DNA of 43,645 nucleotides from Myxococcota bacterium (GTDB lineage Bacteria > Myxococcota_A > Polyangia > Palsa-1104 > JAEUJZ01): positions 1-43,645 of the forward strand of contig JANWXW010000076.1 of the NCBI GenBank assembly GCA_025057315.1, read 5' to 3'. The notes under the pieces were generated by a model that was given only the letters and a program-made list of their open reading frames with translations, did not search any database and was not told where the DNA came from. Position 1 is the first letter of the stretch, and each line of letters opens with the position of its first letter. Shown one piece after another: positions 24,403-33,382 of the stretch. The position numbers and the translations under genes are program-made.

Positions 24403-25440
24403 ATGCCAAGTGCAAGCGGAGTCAGCGACCTGCTGACCGGTCTCCGCCGCGAGCTGGCCTGGCAGATGTTTCTATGGCCCCGGCTGGGCGTGCAGTGGCT
24501 GGCCGCCCACTTGCCCCTGACCACCCTGCGGGACCGGTTGCCTACCCCCCTGGCTGAGCGCCTGCGCCTAGGGCTCTATCCGGCGCGCATCACGCCGCCG
24601 GGCCAGCCGGCATGCCTGCGGCGCCATCCCCCTTGGGGAGACCCAGCTCAGTTGGATCCAACGCGGCCTGTGGCCTACACGGCCCCGCCAACGGCCAGCA
24701 TCCTGCTTGTCACCTACAACAGCCTGGACCTCAGCCGGCTGTGCCTGGCCAGCCTGCAGCGTGCCGCTGGAGCCTTGCCCTTTGAGCTGATTGTGGTGGA
24801 CAACGCCTCTACCGACGGCACGCCGCAGTGGCTGCGCCAGCTCGAGCACAGCAGGCTGCTGCCCTTGCGCGTCGTGCTGAACCAGCGCAATGCCGGCTTC
24901 GCCGCAGCCACCAACCAGGCCGCTCGTCTGGCCCGTGGCCCGGTGCTGGTGTTTCTCAACAACGACACTGTGGTCCCGCCTGGCTGGCTGGAGGGCCTTG
25001 TGGAGCCGCTGCTGCGCGACCCCAGCATTGGCCTCATCGGGCCGGCGACCAACTCCTGCGGCACCGACGCGCAGGTGGGGACCCTCTACGCGGACCTGGA
25101 GGGCATGTTCCGCTTTGCCGCCGACTATACGCACAGGCACCGCGACCAGCTGATCGAGGTGCCGATGCTGGCCCTGTTCTGCGCCGCCACCCCGGCCGAG
25201 CTCTTCGAGCGCGTCGGCGGGCTGGATGAGCGCTATGGGGCCGGCCTATTCGAGGACGACGACCTGGCCGAGGCCATCCGCCGTGCGGGGCGGCGCGTGG
25301 TGCTCCACCGTGGCGTGTTCGTCCACCACTATGGCGGGGCCACCTTCGCCCACCTGCCGCCGCGGCGCTACCTGCGTCTGTTCTGGGAGAACCGACGGCG
25401 CTTCGAGGCCAAATGGGGCATCCGCTGGCAGGCCCGCTGA
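24403..25440 (+). CDS. GT2 family glycosyltransferase
   Basis: 345 residues. An amphipathic N-terminal region of about 90 residues (QMFLWPRLGVQWLAAHLP) may lie on the membrane. The GT-A domain follows: ILLVTYNSLDLSRLCLASLQ, VVDNASTDGTPQWL, LNQRNAGFAAATNQAARLARG, the FLNNDTVVPPGWLEG metal site, then GLDERYGAGLFEDDDLAEAIRRAGRR. This is the rhamnosyltransferase/GalNAc-transferase type of GT2 that adds single sugars to growing oligosaccharides. The donor cannot be read from sequence. Given the neighbours, dTDP-rhamnose-type, UDP-galactose or UDP-glucose are likely donors. It converges on the WbsX-like gene with only four bases between stops. Confidence 0.87.
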   Translation: MPSASGVSDLLTGLRRELAWQMFLWPRLGVQWLAAHLPLTTLRDRLPTPLAERLRLGLYPARITPPGQPACLRRHPPWGDPAQLDPTRPVAYTAPPTASILLVTYNSLDLSRLCLASLQRAAGALPFELIVVDNASTDGTPQWLRQLEHSRLLPLRVVLNQRNAGFAAATNQAARLARGPVLVFLNNDTVVPPGWLEGLVEPLLRDPSIGLIGPATNSCGTDAQVGTLYADLEGMFRFAADYTHRHRDQLIEVPMLALFCAATPAELFERVGGLDERYGAGLFEDDDLAEAIRRAGRRVVLHRGVFVHHYGGATFAHLPPRRYLRLFWENRRRFEAKWGIRWQAR

Positions 25441-25444
25441 GCGC

Positions 25445-26554
25445 CTATCGCGCCCGCTTCACCTCCTCCAGGTACGCCAGGCCAAAGCGCTGGTCCGGCT
25501 CCAGGTGATTGCCCTCCCCCCACTCGTTCCATGCATTGAGAAACACAATTCGCAGCGGCGGGGGCAGACGACGGACCCGCTGCGTCTCGTGCCGCAGCCA
25601 GCGGCCAAACAGCGCCGGCGTGCTGCCATGCACGATGGTGGCGCCCCGGGCTCGCCGGGGCGAGTTGTCCCAGCCCGGTGTCACGGACGGAAACTCCGGG
25701 AAGTCCGCACTGCGGGAGGCCATCTCTGCAGCCACCAGATCCCGGTAGGCAATCACGCGGTCGCCGCGCCTGCCAGACAGGACCCGCTTCAGCAGAGGGC
25801 CAAGTTGTGGAGCATGCGCCTGGATCAGACCATAGGCTGCCCGCTCCAGCAGCCCCTGGGCAAGCCGGTCCACGTGGCGCCAGAAGGGCTGAAACTTCAT
25901 CGAGGCCTGCAGGCCGTGCTGCAGCGGGTTGAAGGACTCGTTCCAGGCATTGCGCACGCTGACCAAAAACAGCCCGGGCAGCCCGGCCTCCTGCGCCCAC
26001 TGCTGCCAGCTGCGGACCAGATGGGGCAGGGTGGCCACCTCATGCGCTCGGTAGATGAGGAACAGCGGTCGGCCCTCGATGCGCACGTAACGGCGGTCGC
26101 GGAAGGCAGTGAGCAGCCATTCAAAGTGGGCCCGGTCGTCGGCCTCGCTGTACTCCTGCCGCATGAGCACCTGGTTGTCGCCCCCGTCCCAGCGCCGCGA
26201 CCAGTTTTCGTTGGCCCAGCACAGGCAAAAAGGGAAGTCTGGCTCCCCGCTGGCCAGGATTTCGTTCACCGGCCGCTCCAGTAGCCGCCGGCCGCCAAAC
26301 CAGTAATGATAGTAGCAGAAGGCATCGATGCCGTAGCGCGCAGCCAGCTCCGCTTGGGCCGCGCGCGCCTCCGGTAGGCGCAGGTCGTAAAAGCCCAGGT
26401 CCGCCGGCAGATGGGGCTGGTAGTGGCCACGGAAGCGCGGCCGAGCTCGGACCACATTGGTCCACTCGGTAAAGCCCCGGCCCCACCACGCATCGTTCTC
26501 AGGAATGGGGTGGAACTGGGGCAGATGCATGGCGATGTACTTCACGTCGCTCAT
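25445..26554 (-). CDS. WbsX-like glycan-processing protein
   Basis: 369 residues; the ATG overlaps the upstream GT2 stop (ATGA), so the two are translated together. MHLPQFHPIPENDAWWGRGFTEWTNVV at the start, HLPADLGFYDLRLPE, AARYGIDAFCYYHYWFGGRRLLERPVNEIL, FPFCLCWANENWSRRWDG and FLNAWNEWGEGNHLEPD near the end are the WbsX signatures (longer runs split here). WbsX proteins occur in O-antigen and other polysaccharide clusters. They resemble GH99-type TIM barrels, so they may act as glycosidases or transferases, and activity has seldom been shown. No signal peptide is seen, so a cytoplasmic role in repeat-unit building is inferred. Confidence 0.88.
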   Translation of the reverse strand: MSDVKYIAMHLPQFHPIPENDAWWGRGFTEWTNVVRARPRFRGHYQPHLPADLGFYDLRLPEARAAQAELAARYGIDAFCYYHYWFGGRRLLERPVNEILASGEPDFPFCLCWANENWSRRWDGGDNQVLMRQEYSEADDRAHFEWLLTAFRDRRYVRIEGRPLFLIYRAHEVATLPHLVRSWQQWAQEAGLPGLFLVSVRNAWNESFNPLQHGLQASMKFQPFWRHVDRLAQGLLERAAYGLIQAHAPQLGPLLKRVLSGRRGDRVIAYRDLVAAEMASRSADFPEFPSVTPGWDNSPRRARGATIVHGSTPALFGRWLRHETQRVRRLPPPLRIVFLNAWNEWGEGNHLEPDQRFGLAYLEEVKRAR

Positions 26555-27984
26555 GAGGGCCCCCGCTGGGTCAGGCTGGACAGATGGGCCAGGGCCGACA
26601 GCCAGGGCTGCACCAGGCGCTGCGACAGCAGCCCCAGCCCCAGCCAAAACTCCGCCATGTCCGTTGTCCGCCCGTAGCGGATCATGTGCGCGTGCACAGG
26701 TACCAGCAGGCGGAAGGCGCTGGCCACGCGGTCCTCGAACAGGTCCAGCGCCCGCAGCCGATCTGCCGGCGCCCCTGGCAGGCGCAGCCGCAGCGTCTGG
26801 CGGTAGAGCTGGAGCTGACGGTGACCAAGATAGTAGGTATCTAGCACCTGCAGCAGCCGAGCTGGCATTCGCTGCGGGCAGAGCACAAGCCCGGCCAGCC
26901 GCCCCAGCTCCGCCAGCGTCCGGCGGGCACCCACCGCCCCGACCCCCTGATGGCCCAGGACATTGCTCCCGTGCTGCGTGTAGTCCTGCAGCGGGCGGTC
27001 GATGTAGCCCAGGCGCCCGGTGCACAGCGCGGCACAGGCGATCCAGTGATCGTGAAAGGGGCGGCCCACAACCGGCGGGAAGGGCAGGACCGTGCGCAGC
27101 AGGCTGCCCCGGAATACCGACGCCGCACCCGTCACCGTGTTGCTGACCAGGAGCGCCGCCAGGTCGGTGGGGTGGTTGCGGCGGCCGGTCCAAAAGGTGC
27201 TCGATAGCACGCGGCCCGTCGCGTCGGTCAGGCGCATGTCCGAATAGACCAGCTCCACGCCGGAGGCGAAGCCGTCCAGACAGGCGGCGAGCTTGTCCGG
27301 GTGCCAACGGTCGTCCTGGTCACAGAGGGCGACAAAGGGCACCTGGTGCGGGACCCGCGCGAGGCAGGCGGCAAAGTTTCGGTAAAAGCCGAGGTTTTTG
27401 TCATTGCGGAACAGCAGAAAGCGCGGGTCGGTGCTGCAGATCTCCTGGATGCCGCGGAACCGATCCGGGCAGGAAGCATCGTCCTGAACCAAACAGGTCC
27501 AGTCGCGCACGGTCTGGGCGCGCAAGGACTCGACCTGCTGTCGGAGCAGCCGGAGGTCGGGGTCGCGGGTGGCCATGCAGATGACCACGCGCGAGGCCAG
27601 GACCTGGGCGGTCTGCTCCGGCGTCAGGCTGGCCGGGGGGCGTGCAACAAAGTCCATCTCGCGGTGCAGCAGCTCGTGCCGCTCTCCACTGGACAGCAGG
27701 GCTTGGAGCCGGAGCGGAAGACGCTGGCCGATCCAGCGCGGCAGCACCGTCAGCGGGAGGAAGAAGCCGCTGTCCAGCGCGCGCGGCCCATGCACCCGGG
27801 CCACATCCAGGCGCAGGTCACGGCTGGGGGCAAATTCTTGGCGCTGTCCGCCCAGCTCCACCACCAGGCGGCGCAGCCGTTGCCCGGCCGGAGGCAAGAC
27901 CCAGCCCCGCAGCAGCAGCACGCTCCCCTCGCCTACCTCGAAGCGGGGCGACGGGCTGTCATCCAGCTGAAAGCGCAGGGACAT
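26551..27984 (-). CDS. GT2 glycosyltransferase, rhamnosyltransferase-like, with N-terminal beta domain
   Basis: 477 residues from the ATG at 27984 (AAGG five bases upstream; GTG at 27999 is the alternative). Residues 1-125 form a beta-rich domain (LLLRGWVLPPAGQRLRRLVVELGG, GFFLPLTVLPRWIG) that resembles small accessory domains on myxobacterial GTs. The GT-A domain follows: VVICMATRDPDLRLLRQQVESLRAQT, LVQDDASCPDRF, NLGFYRNFAACL, and the CDQDDRWHPDKL metal site typical of RfbF/RfbN-like rhamnosyltransferases. HDHWIACAA then places the catalytic base. It is coupled to the WbsX-like gene and follows the enoyl-CoA hydratase gene by 32 bases. Confidence 0.87.
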   Translation of the reverse strand: MSLRFQLDDSPSPRFEVGEGSVLLLRGWVLPPAGQRLRRLVVELGGQRQEFAPSRDLRLDVARVHGPRALDSGFFLPLTVLPRWIGQRLPLRLQALLSSGERHELLHREMDFVARPPASLTPEQTAQVLASRVVICMATRDPDLRLLRQQVESLRAQTVRDWTCLVQDDASCPDRFRGIQEICSTDPRFLLFRNDKNLGFYRNFAACLARVPHQVPFVALCDQDDRWHPDKLAACLDGFASGVELVYSDMRLTDATGRVLSSTFWTGRRNHPTDLAALLVSNTVTGAASVFRGSLLRTVLPFPPVVGRPFHDHWIACAALCTGRLGYIDRPLQDYTQHGSNVLGHQGVGAVGARRTLAELGRLAGLVLCPQRMPARLLQVLDTYYLGHRQLQLYRQTLRLRLPGAPADRLRALDLFEDRVASAFRLLVPVHAHMIRYGRTTDMAEFWLGLGLLSQRLVQPWLSALAHLSSLTQRGPS

Positions 27985-28016
27985 GGAGGCCTTGCGCACC
28001 CTCCAGCGACATCCCG

Positions 28017-28829
28017 CTAGCGTCCCTGGAACTGGGGTGGCCGATGCTCCAGGAAGGCCGTGACACCCTCTCGCGCGTCATCGGTCCTGGACAAGATCGC
28101 CTGCGCCTGCGCCTCCCACTCCAGCATGGCGGCCAGGTCACACTCCAGTGCGCGCCGCAACCCGCGCTTGGTCATGGCCTGGGCCAGCGGTGGGCCCTGG
28201 GCCATCTGCTCGGCCAGCTCTATGGCGGCCGGCATGAGCTGCTCGGGCGCCACCACCCGGTGCACCAGCCCCATGGCCTCGGCTCGTTGGGCATCGATCA
28301 GCGCGGCGGTGTACAGCAGCTCGGCCGCGCGCGCTGGACCCACCACGCGCGGCAACAGCCACAGCAAACCAAAGTCTCCCGTGAGGCCAACCCGATGGAA
28401 CGGGGCGCCCAGGCGCGCGGTGCTGCTGCACAGGCGCAGGTCGCAGGCCAGCGCCAGCGCCAACCCGGCCCCGACACAGGCTCCTGGGATGGCGGCGATA
28501 ACCGGCTGCCCCAGTTCGTAGATCGCGCGGATCACGCTGGCGTCTGATAGCAGCCGATTGTGCCGCTCGGCAGGTGGAAGTTCCAGCCGGGCGGGCATGG
28601 TGCGCAGATCGCCCCCGGACGAGAAGGCTCCGCCCGCCCCGGTGATGATGACCACGCGCACGGTCTGGTCTGCCGCGATGAAGCTGATGTGCCGGCCCAG
28701 CGCGTGCCACTCCGCGGGTCCCAGGGCGTTGCGCGTCTGCTGGCGATCCAGCGTCAGCAACGCGATGCCGCGGTCGCCAATGCGCTCGTAGTGCACAGAC
28801 GGGGAGGGGAGCGTGGGCGTAGTGTCCAT
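28017..28829 (-). CDS. Enoyl-CoA hydratase/isomerase family protein
   Basis: 270 residues from the ATG at 28829 (GTG at 28847 is possible). A crotonase fold: the oxyanion-hole segments AFSSGGDL (69-75) and PGACVGAGLALA (115-126) are intact. At the second acidic position the sequence reads VGLTGDFGLLWLLPRVVG, with Asp152 in place of the Glu of classic hydratases. The Asp is what PaaG-type isomerases use, so an isomerase is as likely as a hydratase. The first catalytic Glu is not obvious. It sits between OmpA/TSP3 and GT genes on the same strand, an odd neighbourhood for fatty-acid or aromatic catabolism. Confidence 0.85.
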   Translation of the reverse strand: MDTTPTLPSPSVHYERIGDRGIALLTLDRQQTRNALGPAEWHALGRHISFIAADQTVRVVIITGAGGAFSSGGDLRTMPARLELPPAERHNRLLSDASVIRAIYELGQPVIAAIPGACVGAGLALALACDLRLCSSTARLGAPFHRVGLTGDFGLLWLLPRVVGPARAAELLYTAALIDAQRAEAMGLVHRVVAPEQLMPAAIELAEQMAQGPPLAQAMTKRGLRRALECDLAAMLEWEAQAQAILSRTDDAREGVTAFLEHRPPQFQGR

Positions 28830-28873
28830 CGCCGGCAGTTCTATCACAACCTAGCGGTCCGGCCGGGGCGAAG

Positions 28874-30892
28874 CTATTTCTTCTTGCCGCGTCCCCCCTT
28901 GCCGCGCCCGCGCTTGCCCCTCTTTTGGTCCGACTCGTCTGGCGAGACGATCTGGCTGGGATCGACAGCTGGGCCGGTGTAGGGCGGGTCGATGATGACA
29001 AAGTCCACGCGGCGGTTGGCCGCGCGCCCCTTGGCGGTCTTGTTGCTCTGGATGGGCCGCGTCGGGCCGAAGCCCTGCGCCTCGATGCGTTCGGGTGCGA
29101 TGCCCCGCTCGATGAGGAAGCGGCGCACGCTTCTGGCCCGCCGCTCGGACAGATCCATGTTGTGCTCTTTCTTGCCGCGGTCGTCCGTGTGGCCCTCGAC
29201 GCGGATCTTCTTGATATGCGGCTGGGCCCGCAGGGCATCGGCCACTGCCTCTAGCACCGGGAAGCTCTGCTCCAGGATGACATCTTCGTCCGTGGCGAAG
29301 AAGACCGGCCGAAGAATGACGATCTTGCCTCCTTCCATCTTCACCAGCCCTGGGCAGCCATGCTTCTTGGGGTCCGGGTGCGGCGCCCCCGGCTGGTCCG
29401 GGCAGGCATCAACCGGGTCGGGGATCTGGTCCCGATCGCGGTCTCCGGCCGGGCAGCCTTTGCGCGCTGGATCCGGGACCTCTCCCTGCGGCTGGTCCGG
29501 GCAGAGGTCCTCATCGTCAAAGACGCCATCTTGGTCCCGATCGCGGCGCGGACAGCCAGGCCGCCGCGGGTCGGGATGGAGACCCATGGGCTCCTCGGGG
29601 CACTGGTCGTCCTGGTCGATGACGCCGTCGCCGTCGCGGTCTGGCAGAGGACAGCCAGGCCGCCGGGGGTCCGGGTTCTGTCCCATGGGCTCCTCGGGGC
29701 ACTGGTCATCCCGGTCGAAGACCCCATCGCCGTCGCGGTCTGGCAGAGGACAGCCTCGCCGCTGCGGGTCCGGGTGCTCTCCCTGCGGGATGTCCACGCA
29801 GCGGTCCTCCTTGTCGTAGACCCCATCCCCATCCTGGTCGTCCTGGGGACAGCCGGGTCGGTCGGGGTCTGGGTGGTCGCCCTGGGGCTCCAGCGGGCAC
29901 AGGTCGCGCTTGTCGGGCACACCGTCGTGGTCCCGGTCTGCCGGCGGGCTGCGCATCGGCGCGTAGGCCAGCCGCAGCAGCGCGCGTCCATCGGGTGTGC
30001 CCGCTTGCCGCAGCAGACCGACGCCACCGCCCGCGCTAAGCTGCACCTGGCTGGCAATGTTGTAGTGAAGGCCGACCAGGGCCTCCAGGCTGGTGTAGTC
30101 CCGGCTGAACGGCTGCCCGCCAATCACCACCGAAGCCGCCGTAAACTCTGGAACAATGGCCAGGCGGTATAGAAAGCTAGCATAGCCCAGCGCCAGGCCA
30201 AACTGGATCTCCGACCCAGCGCTGGTCCCACCGGGGCTGGTAAACATGCCCAGACGGGCCTCAGGACGGTACAGGAAGCTGGTGCCAAAGGACCAAAAGA
30301 CCCCCCGCTTCAGACCGCCCAGGACCAGCCGCGGCGCCACGCGCACTTCCTGATCGCTGCTCTGCGGCTCGAGCGAGTCGGTGAACTTGCGCAGCGGCAC
30401 CCACACGTACGCGCCCAGGCTCATCGAGATGGCGCTCTGGTAAGGCTGACCGAACAGGCGCACAAAGAGCCCCAGGCGCGGGTCACCCACCGCCTGCCCG
30501 GCGATGGGCGAGATGCCGCCGTAGGGCTCGCCCCGCTCCAGCAACGTGACGGGCAGGGTGGTGGTGATCAGCACCCGGTCCAGGAACGAGCCCGCCACCT
30601 CGAAGTGCCCGATGAGCTGGTGCTCGATGATGGGTCGGGTAGGGCGGAAGGCCTGCTGCGAGTCGTCGAACCGGCCGAGCACCAGCGGCCGATGGGCGTA
30701 GTTCATTGTCAGGCCCACTGCGACAAAGCGCATCTTGGAGTACCACGGGTGGTCCACATGGAACGACCATTCCCCCACCGTGGTCGGCTCATAGCGGTTG
30801 AGTTGGAAACCGATGTTTTGCGCGCGGCCCAATCCCCCGGCCAGGACCAGTCCGAGGCAGCAGAGAAGCGAAACGAGGAACGCGCGTCGCAT
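28874..30892 (-). CDS. Outer-membrane OmpA family protein with six thrombospondin type-3 repeats
   Basis: 672 residues. Signal peptide residues 1-24 (MRRAFLVSLLCCLGLVLAGG). Residues 25-310 have alternating strands typical of a barrel (FVAVGLTMNYAHRPLVLGRF, SAISMSLGAYVWVPL, GLALGYASFLYRLAIVPEF). Residues 319-516 hold six repeats of 33 residues with DxDxDG calcium loops. Residues about 525-640 form an OmpA C-terminal peptidoglycan-binding domain: EGHTDDRGKKEHNMDLSERRA and RAANRRVDFVI. The tail ends in a Lys/Gly/Arg run. The protein ties outer membrane to cell wall, with a Ca-stiffened spacer. It follows the DUF11 gene by 18 bases, so the two are probably an operon. Confidence 0.92.
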   Translation of the reverse strand: MRRAFLVSLLCCLGLVLAGGLGRAQNIGFQLNRYEPTTVGEWSFHVDHPWYSKMRFVAVGLTMNYAHRPLVLGRFDDSQQAFRPTRPIIEHQLIGHFEVAGSFLDRVLITTTLPVTLLERGEPYGGISPIAGQAVGDPRLGLFVRLFGQPYQSAISMSLGAYVWVPLRKFTDSLEPQSSDQEVRVAPRLVLGGLKRGVFWSFGTSFLYRPEARLGMFTSPGGTSAGSEIQFGLALGYASFLYRLAIVPEFTAASVVIGGQPFSRDYTSLEALVGLHYNIASQVQLSAGGGVGLLRQAGTPDGRALLRLAYAPMRSPPADRDHDGVPDKRDLCPLEPQGDHPDPDRPGCPQDDQDGDGVYDKEDRCVDIPQGEHPDPQRRGCPLPDRDGDGVFDRDDQCPEEPMGQNPDPRRPGCPLPDRDGDGVIDQDDQCPEEPMGLHPDPRRPGCPRRDRDQDGVFDDEDLCPDQPQGEVPDPARKGCPAGDRDRDQIPDPVDACPDQPGAPHPDPKKHGCPGLVKMEGGKIVILRPVFFATDEDVILEQSFPVLEAVADALRAQPHIKKIRVEGHTDDRGKKEHNMDLSERRARSVRRFLIERGIAPERIEAQGFGPTRPIQSNKTAKGRAANRRVDFVIIDPPYTGPAVDPSQIVSPDESDQKRGKRGRGKGGRGKKK
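29345..29938 (-). repeat. Six tandem 99-base repeats encoding TSP3 calcium-binding units
   Basis: The unit encodes DRDGDGVFDRDDQCPEEPMG, then a 13-residue linker with PDPRRPGCP. Units three and four are nearly identical in protein; the first and last are the most diverged, the last being one codon shorter. Each unit supplies paired Asp-rich loops and two Cys that can form a disulfide. Confidence 0.9.
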
Positions 30893-30910
30893 AGGGCCTC
30901 CTGGCTGGGG

Positions 30911-33250
30911 TCAGCCGCGGTCTGCCGCAGCCCGTCGTCGGCCCCAGCTCCATCGAGCAGCCAGGGCAACGCCCAGCAGCAGGGTCAGCAAGAGCACGGC
31001 GCTGCGGGCCCGCTGCCCACCGAGCACGACCGCGCAGCCGAACCCGCCACCGGCGGCCTTGAAGACCGCCGAGCCATCCAGGTCGAACGTCGCAACATTG
31101 TTCCCGTGGTCCGGATCGTGCGCCCGGATGCCACCCAGCCCCGTCGGATCTGCCCCGCTTGGACGCGAGGCGGCTTCAATTACCACCACCGCTGCCGGCG
31201 TGGGCCCGGGCAGCACCGAAAAGAGAATGATCGGCGCCTTGCCCGGCGGCAGCGGCTTGTCGCGGGTGCAGATGAGGCGGTCGCCCTGCTGCTGGCACAT
31301 CCAGCCCTCCCCAGGGACGAGGTCCTCGACTGTGGCCCCCGGTGGCAGCGAGACGACCACCTGCACACCGGGCGCCGTGCCCGGGCCGAGGTTGCTGACC
31401 TCGACCGTGTACTTGACCGGAATGAGGCCCGTGGGGACTTCCGGTTCGGCCCTGACCTGCACCTGGATGTCGGCGGGTGCCAGCACGCACTGGCCAGCCA
31501 GCACGTCGCAGGTGGCAGGCGAGGAGCAGTCGGCGTTGCTGCGACAGCCGCATACCCGCTCCGCAGTACAGATGGCACCGGGGGCGCGCCCGCTGCACTG
31601 GCCGTCTCCATCACACTCCTTGATGAGAATCAAGGTCGGGCTGCCCCGGCCACCGGGGTGACCGATGCGCTCGTCGTACGAGAAGAAGCGATAGGGCGGG
31701 ATGCCAAGCTGCTGGGCCACCACCCCCGTGGCCGTCACAATGGCCTGGGTCTGCAGCCGCCCGCGGGCATTGCTGTCAATCCGGCCGCGGAAGCGAATTA
31801 CCGTCGGGCCATCTGCCGGAGAGACGCGTCCCCCCAGACGGGCGGTGGCCCCTCGGCCGATGCGCACGCGGACCGTGTGCGTGCCCGGCAGGTACTCGGC
31901 TAGGTCGTCTCCCACCGCATCGGTCATCGGCCCTGCTCCCTCGCCGGAGACGATCTGCAACGACCCCGGCGTGTAGGACACCTCTGGCGGCAGCTGGATC
32001 TCGACGTAGGTGTGCAGGCTATCGTCGTTGCCGGTGTTGCGCGTCTCCAGCGTAAATTCCACCTCGTTCCCCGGGGCAAACGCACCGGGGGCGGTGAGGT
32101 CAGCGACCGACAGGCGCGTCTCGGTAAACAGCGGCTTGAAGGTCCCCACCGCGGTGACAAAGGCGCCCAGAAAATAAATGTCGTTGACCGTGCCGGCGGT
32201 CACCACCAAACGGGTGTCACCGGCCTTTAGGACGCTCTGCAGGTCCAGCACGTCCACGTCGTAGCCATTCATGCTGCCCGGCCCGCCGGTCATCTGCGGC
32301 AGGTCTCCCGCGATGCTGACCGCGCGGCCCAGCACCGAGCGCGTGGCGTTGAAGAAGTTGTTCTCGGGGTTGAGCGCATCCGACAGCTTGCGGTCGTTGA
32401 TCTGCAGGTAGTCGCCCTCGCTGTCGTGGTCGCCCTCATAGGAGATCAGGCCGACCCGGCCCTCGACGGCCTGGGGCGGAATGACAAAGCCCGACAGCAC
32501 CGCGCTGGCCTGCATGGATTCGCCGGTCACGGGGTTGCGCGCGACCTGGTCGAGCCCGTCAAACAGGGCCAGGTTCCGTGGCGGGTCGGCCTCGCGGCGG
32601 TAAAAGACCACCACCGACCAGACCATCTGCGTCACGTCGATGTCCTTGTCGGCAATCTCGATGCTGGCGATGCCGCCGACGCGGTAGGGGCCCGCCCCGT
32701 GGCGCTGCAGCAGGGGCGTGATCTCGGCCGTGCTCTGATAAATGATGCCGCGTCCCCCCATGGGCGCGCCGGGACCGCTCGGTCCCGCGTCCACCGACCA
32801 GGAGGCGTCTGCGGTGATGGTCTGCGAGAACACGCCCGGGCGCTCGATGAGGATGGTCCGGCCCGGCTGGGCCCCATCCAGCAGCCCCCCGGACCAGTAG
32901 ATGCGCGCGTAGGTGACCGTAGCCCCTGGAGGCAGCACCAGCACCGCCGTGGAGCGGGCCTCCGCGGCCAGGCGGGTCACGCGCACCTGGCCCACCGCTG
33001 GATCGTCGGAGCGCCAGAACACATCGATGGCGGTGTCGGAGGTGTTGGCGCCGCAGGCATTGCGGTCGATGCTGCCAACCACCGGATTGGGTATCCCAGG
33101 ACGACAGTCGAAGCCCACGGTGTTGCCAAAAATGAGAAAGTCGCCCCGCTGTTCCGTCTGCACCCGCAGCCGCGGTGCTGCCACGCCAACGGCGGGAAGG
33201 AGGCACAGGGCCAAACCTACGGGGGGCAGAAAGGCCACAGGAGCACGCAT
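30911..33250 (-). CDS. DUF11-containing surface protein with MYXO-CTERM-type tail
   Basis: 779 residues; AAGGAGA is eight bases before the ATG. Signal peptide MRAPVAFLPPVGLALCLLPAVGVAA. The N-terminal half (25-390) is a beta-rich module with VTYARIYWSGGLLDG and DVTQMVWSVVVFYRR, as in bacterial surface proteins with conserved repeat domains. Two DUF11-like units follow: NEVEFTLETRNTGNDDSLHTYVEIQLPPEVSY-type and YTVEVSNLGPGTAPGVQVVVSLPPG (split here). Between them is a Cys cluster CDGDGQCSGRAPGAIC with CGCRSNADCSSPATC. The end GGGFGCAVV, hydrophobic LLLTLLLGVALA and WGRRR is a MYXO-CTERM-like sorting signal with one Cys. It is probably anchored at the cell surface with the OmpA protein encoded next. 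Confidence 0.85.
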   Translation of the reverse strand: MRAPVAFLPPVGLALCLLPAVGVAAPRLRVQTEQRGDFLIFGNTVGFDCRPGIPNPVVGSIDRNACGANTSDTAIDVFWRSDDPAVGQVRVTRLAAEARSTAVLVLPPGATVTYARIYWSGGLLDGAQPGRTILIERPGVFSQTITADASWSVDAGPSGPGAPMGGRGIIYQSTAEITPLLQRHGAGPYRVGGIASIEIADKDIDVTQMVWSVVVFYRREADPPRNLALFDGLDQVARNPVTGESMQASAVLSGFVIPPQAVEGRVGLISYEGDHDSEGDYLQINDRKLSDALNPENNFFNATRSVLGRAVSIAGDLPQMTGGPGSMNGYDVDVLDLQSVLKAGDTRLVVTAGTVNDIYFLGAFVTAVGTFKPLFTETRLSVADLTAPGAFAPGNEVEFTLETRNTGNDDSLHTYVEIQLPPEVSYTPGSLQIVSGEGAGPMTDAVGDDLAEYLPGTHTVRVRIGRGATARLGGRVSPADGPTVIRFRGRIDSNARGRLQTQAIVTATGVVAQQLGIPPYRFFSYDERIGHPGGRGSPTLILIKECDGDGQCSGRAPGAICTAERVCGCRSNADCSSPATCDVLAGQCVLAPADIQVQVRAEPEVPTGLIPVKYTVEVSNLGPGTAPGVQVVVSLPPGATVEDLVPGEGWMCQQQGDRLICTRDKPLPPGKAPIILFSVLPGPTPAAVVVIEAASRPSGADPTGLGGIRAHDPDHGNNVATFDLDGSAVFKAAGGGFGCAVVLGGQRARSAVLLLTLLLGVALAARWSWGRRRAAADRG

Positions 33251-33382
33251 GGAGGTCTCCTTATCGAAGAAAGTCAATAAGTACATCCTGCGCCTCCCAG
33301 GGCTTTGCGGCACCATCACCCTAGGGGCGCAGGCGCAAACACAAATACTCAAACAAAAGATACCCGATCCCCGAGGGGAGGG

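Noticed and set aside
28138..29238. A 366-codon minus-strand frame across the enoyl-CoA hydratase and OmpA genes
   Set aside because: It crosses two genes with clear family matches and encodes a Ser/Arg/Ala-rich sequence without domains.
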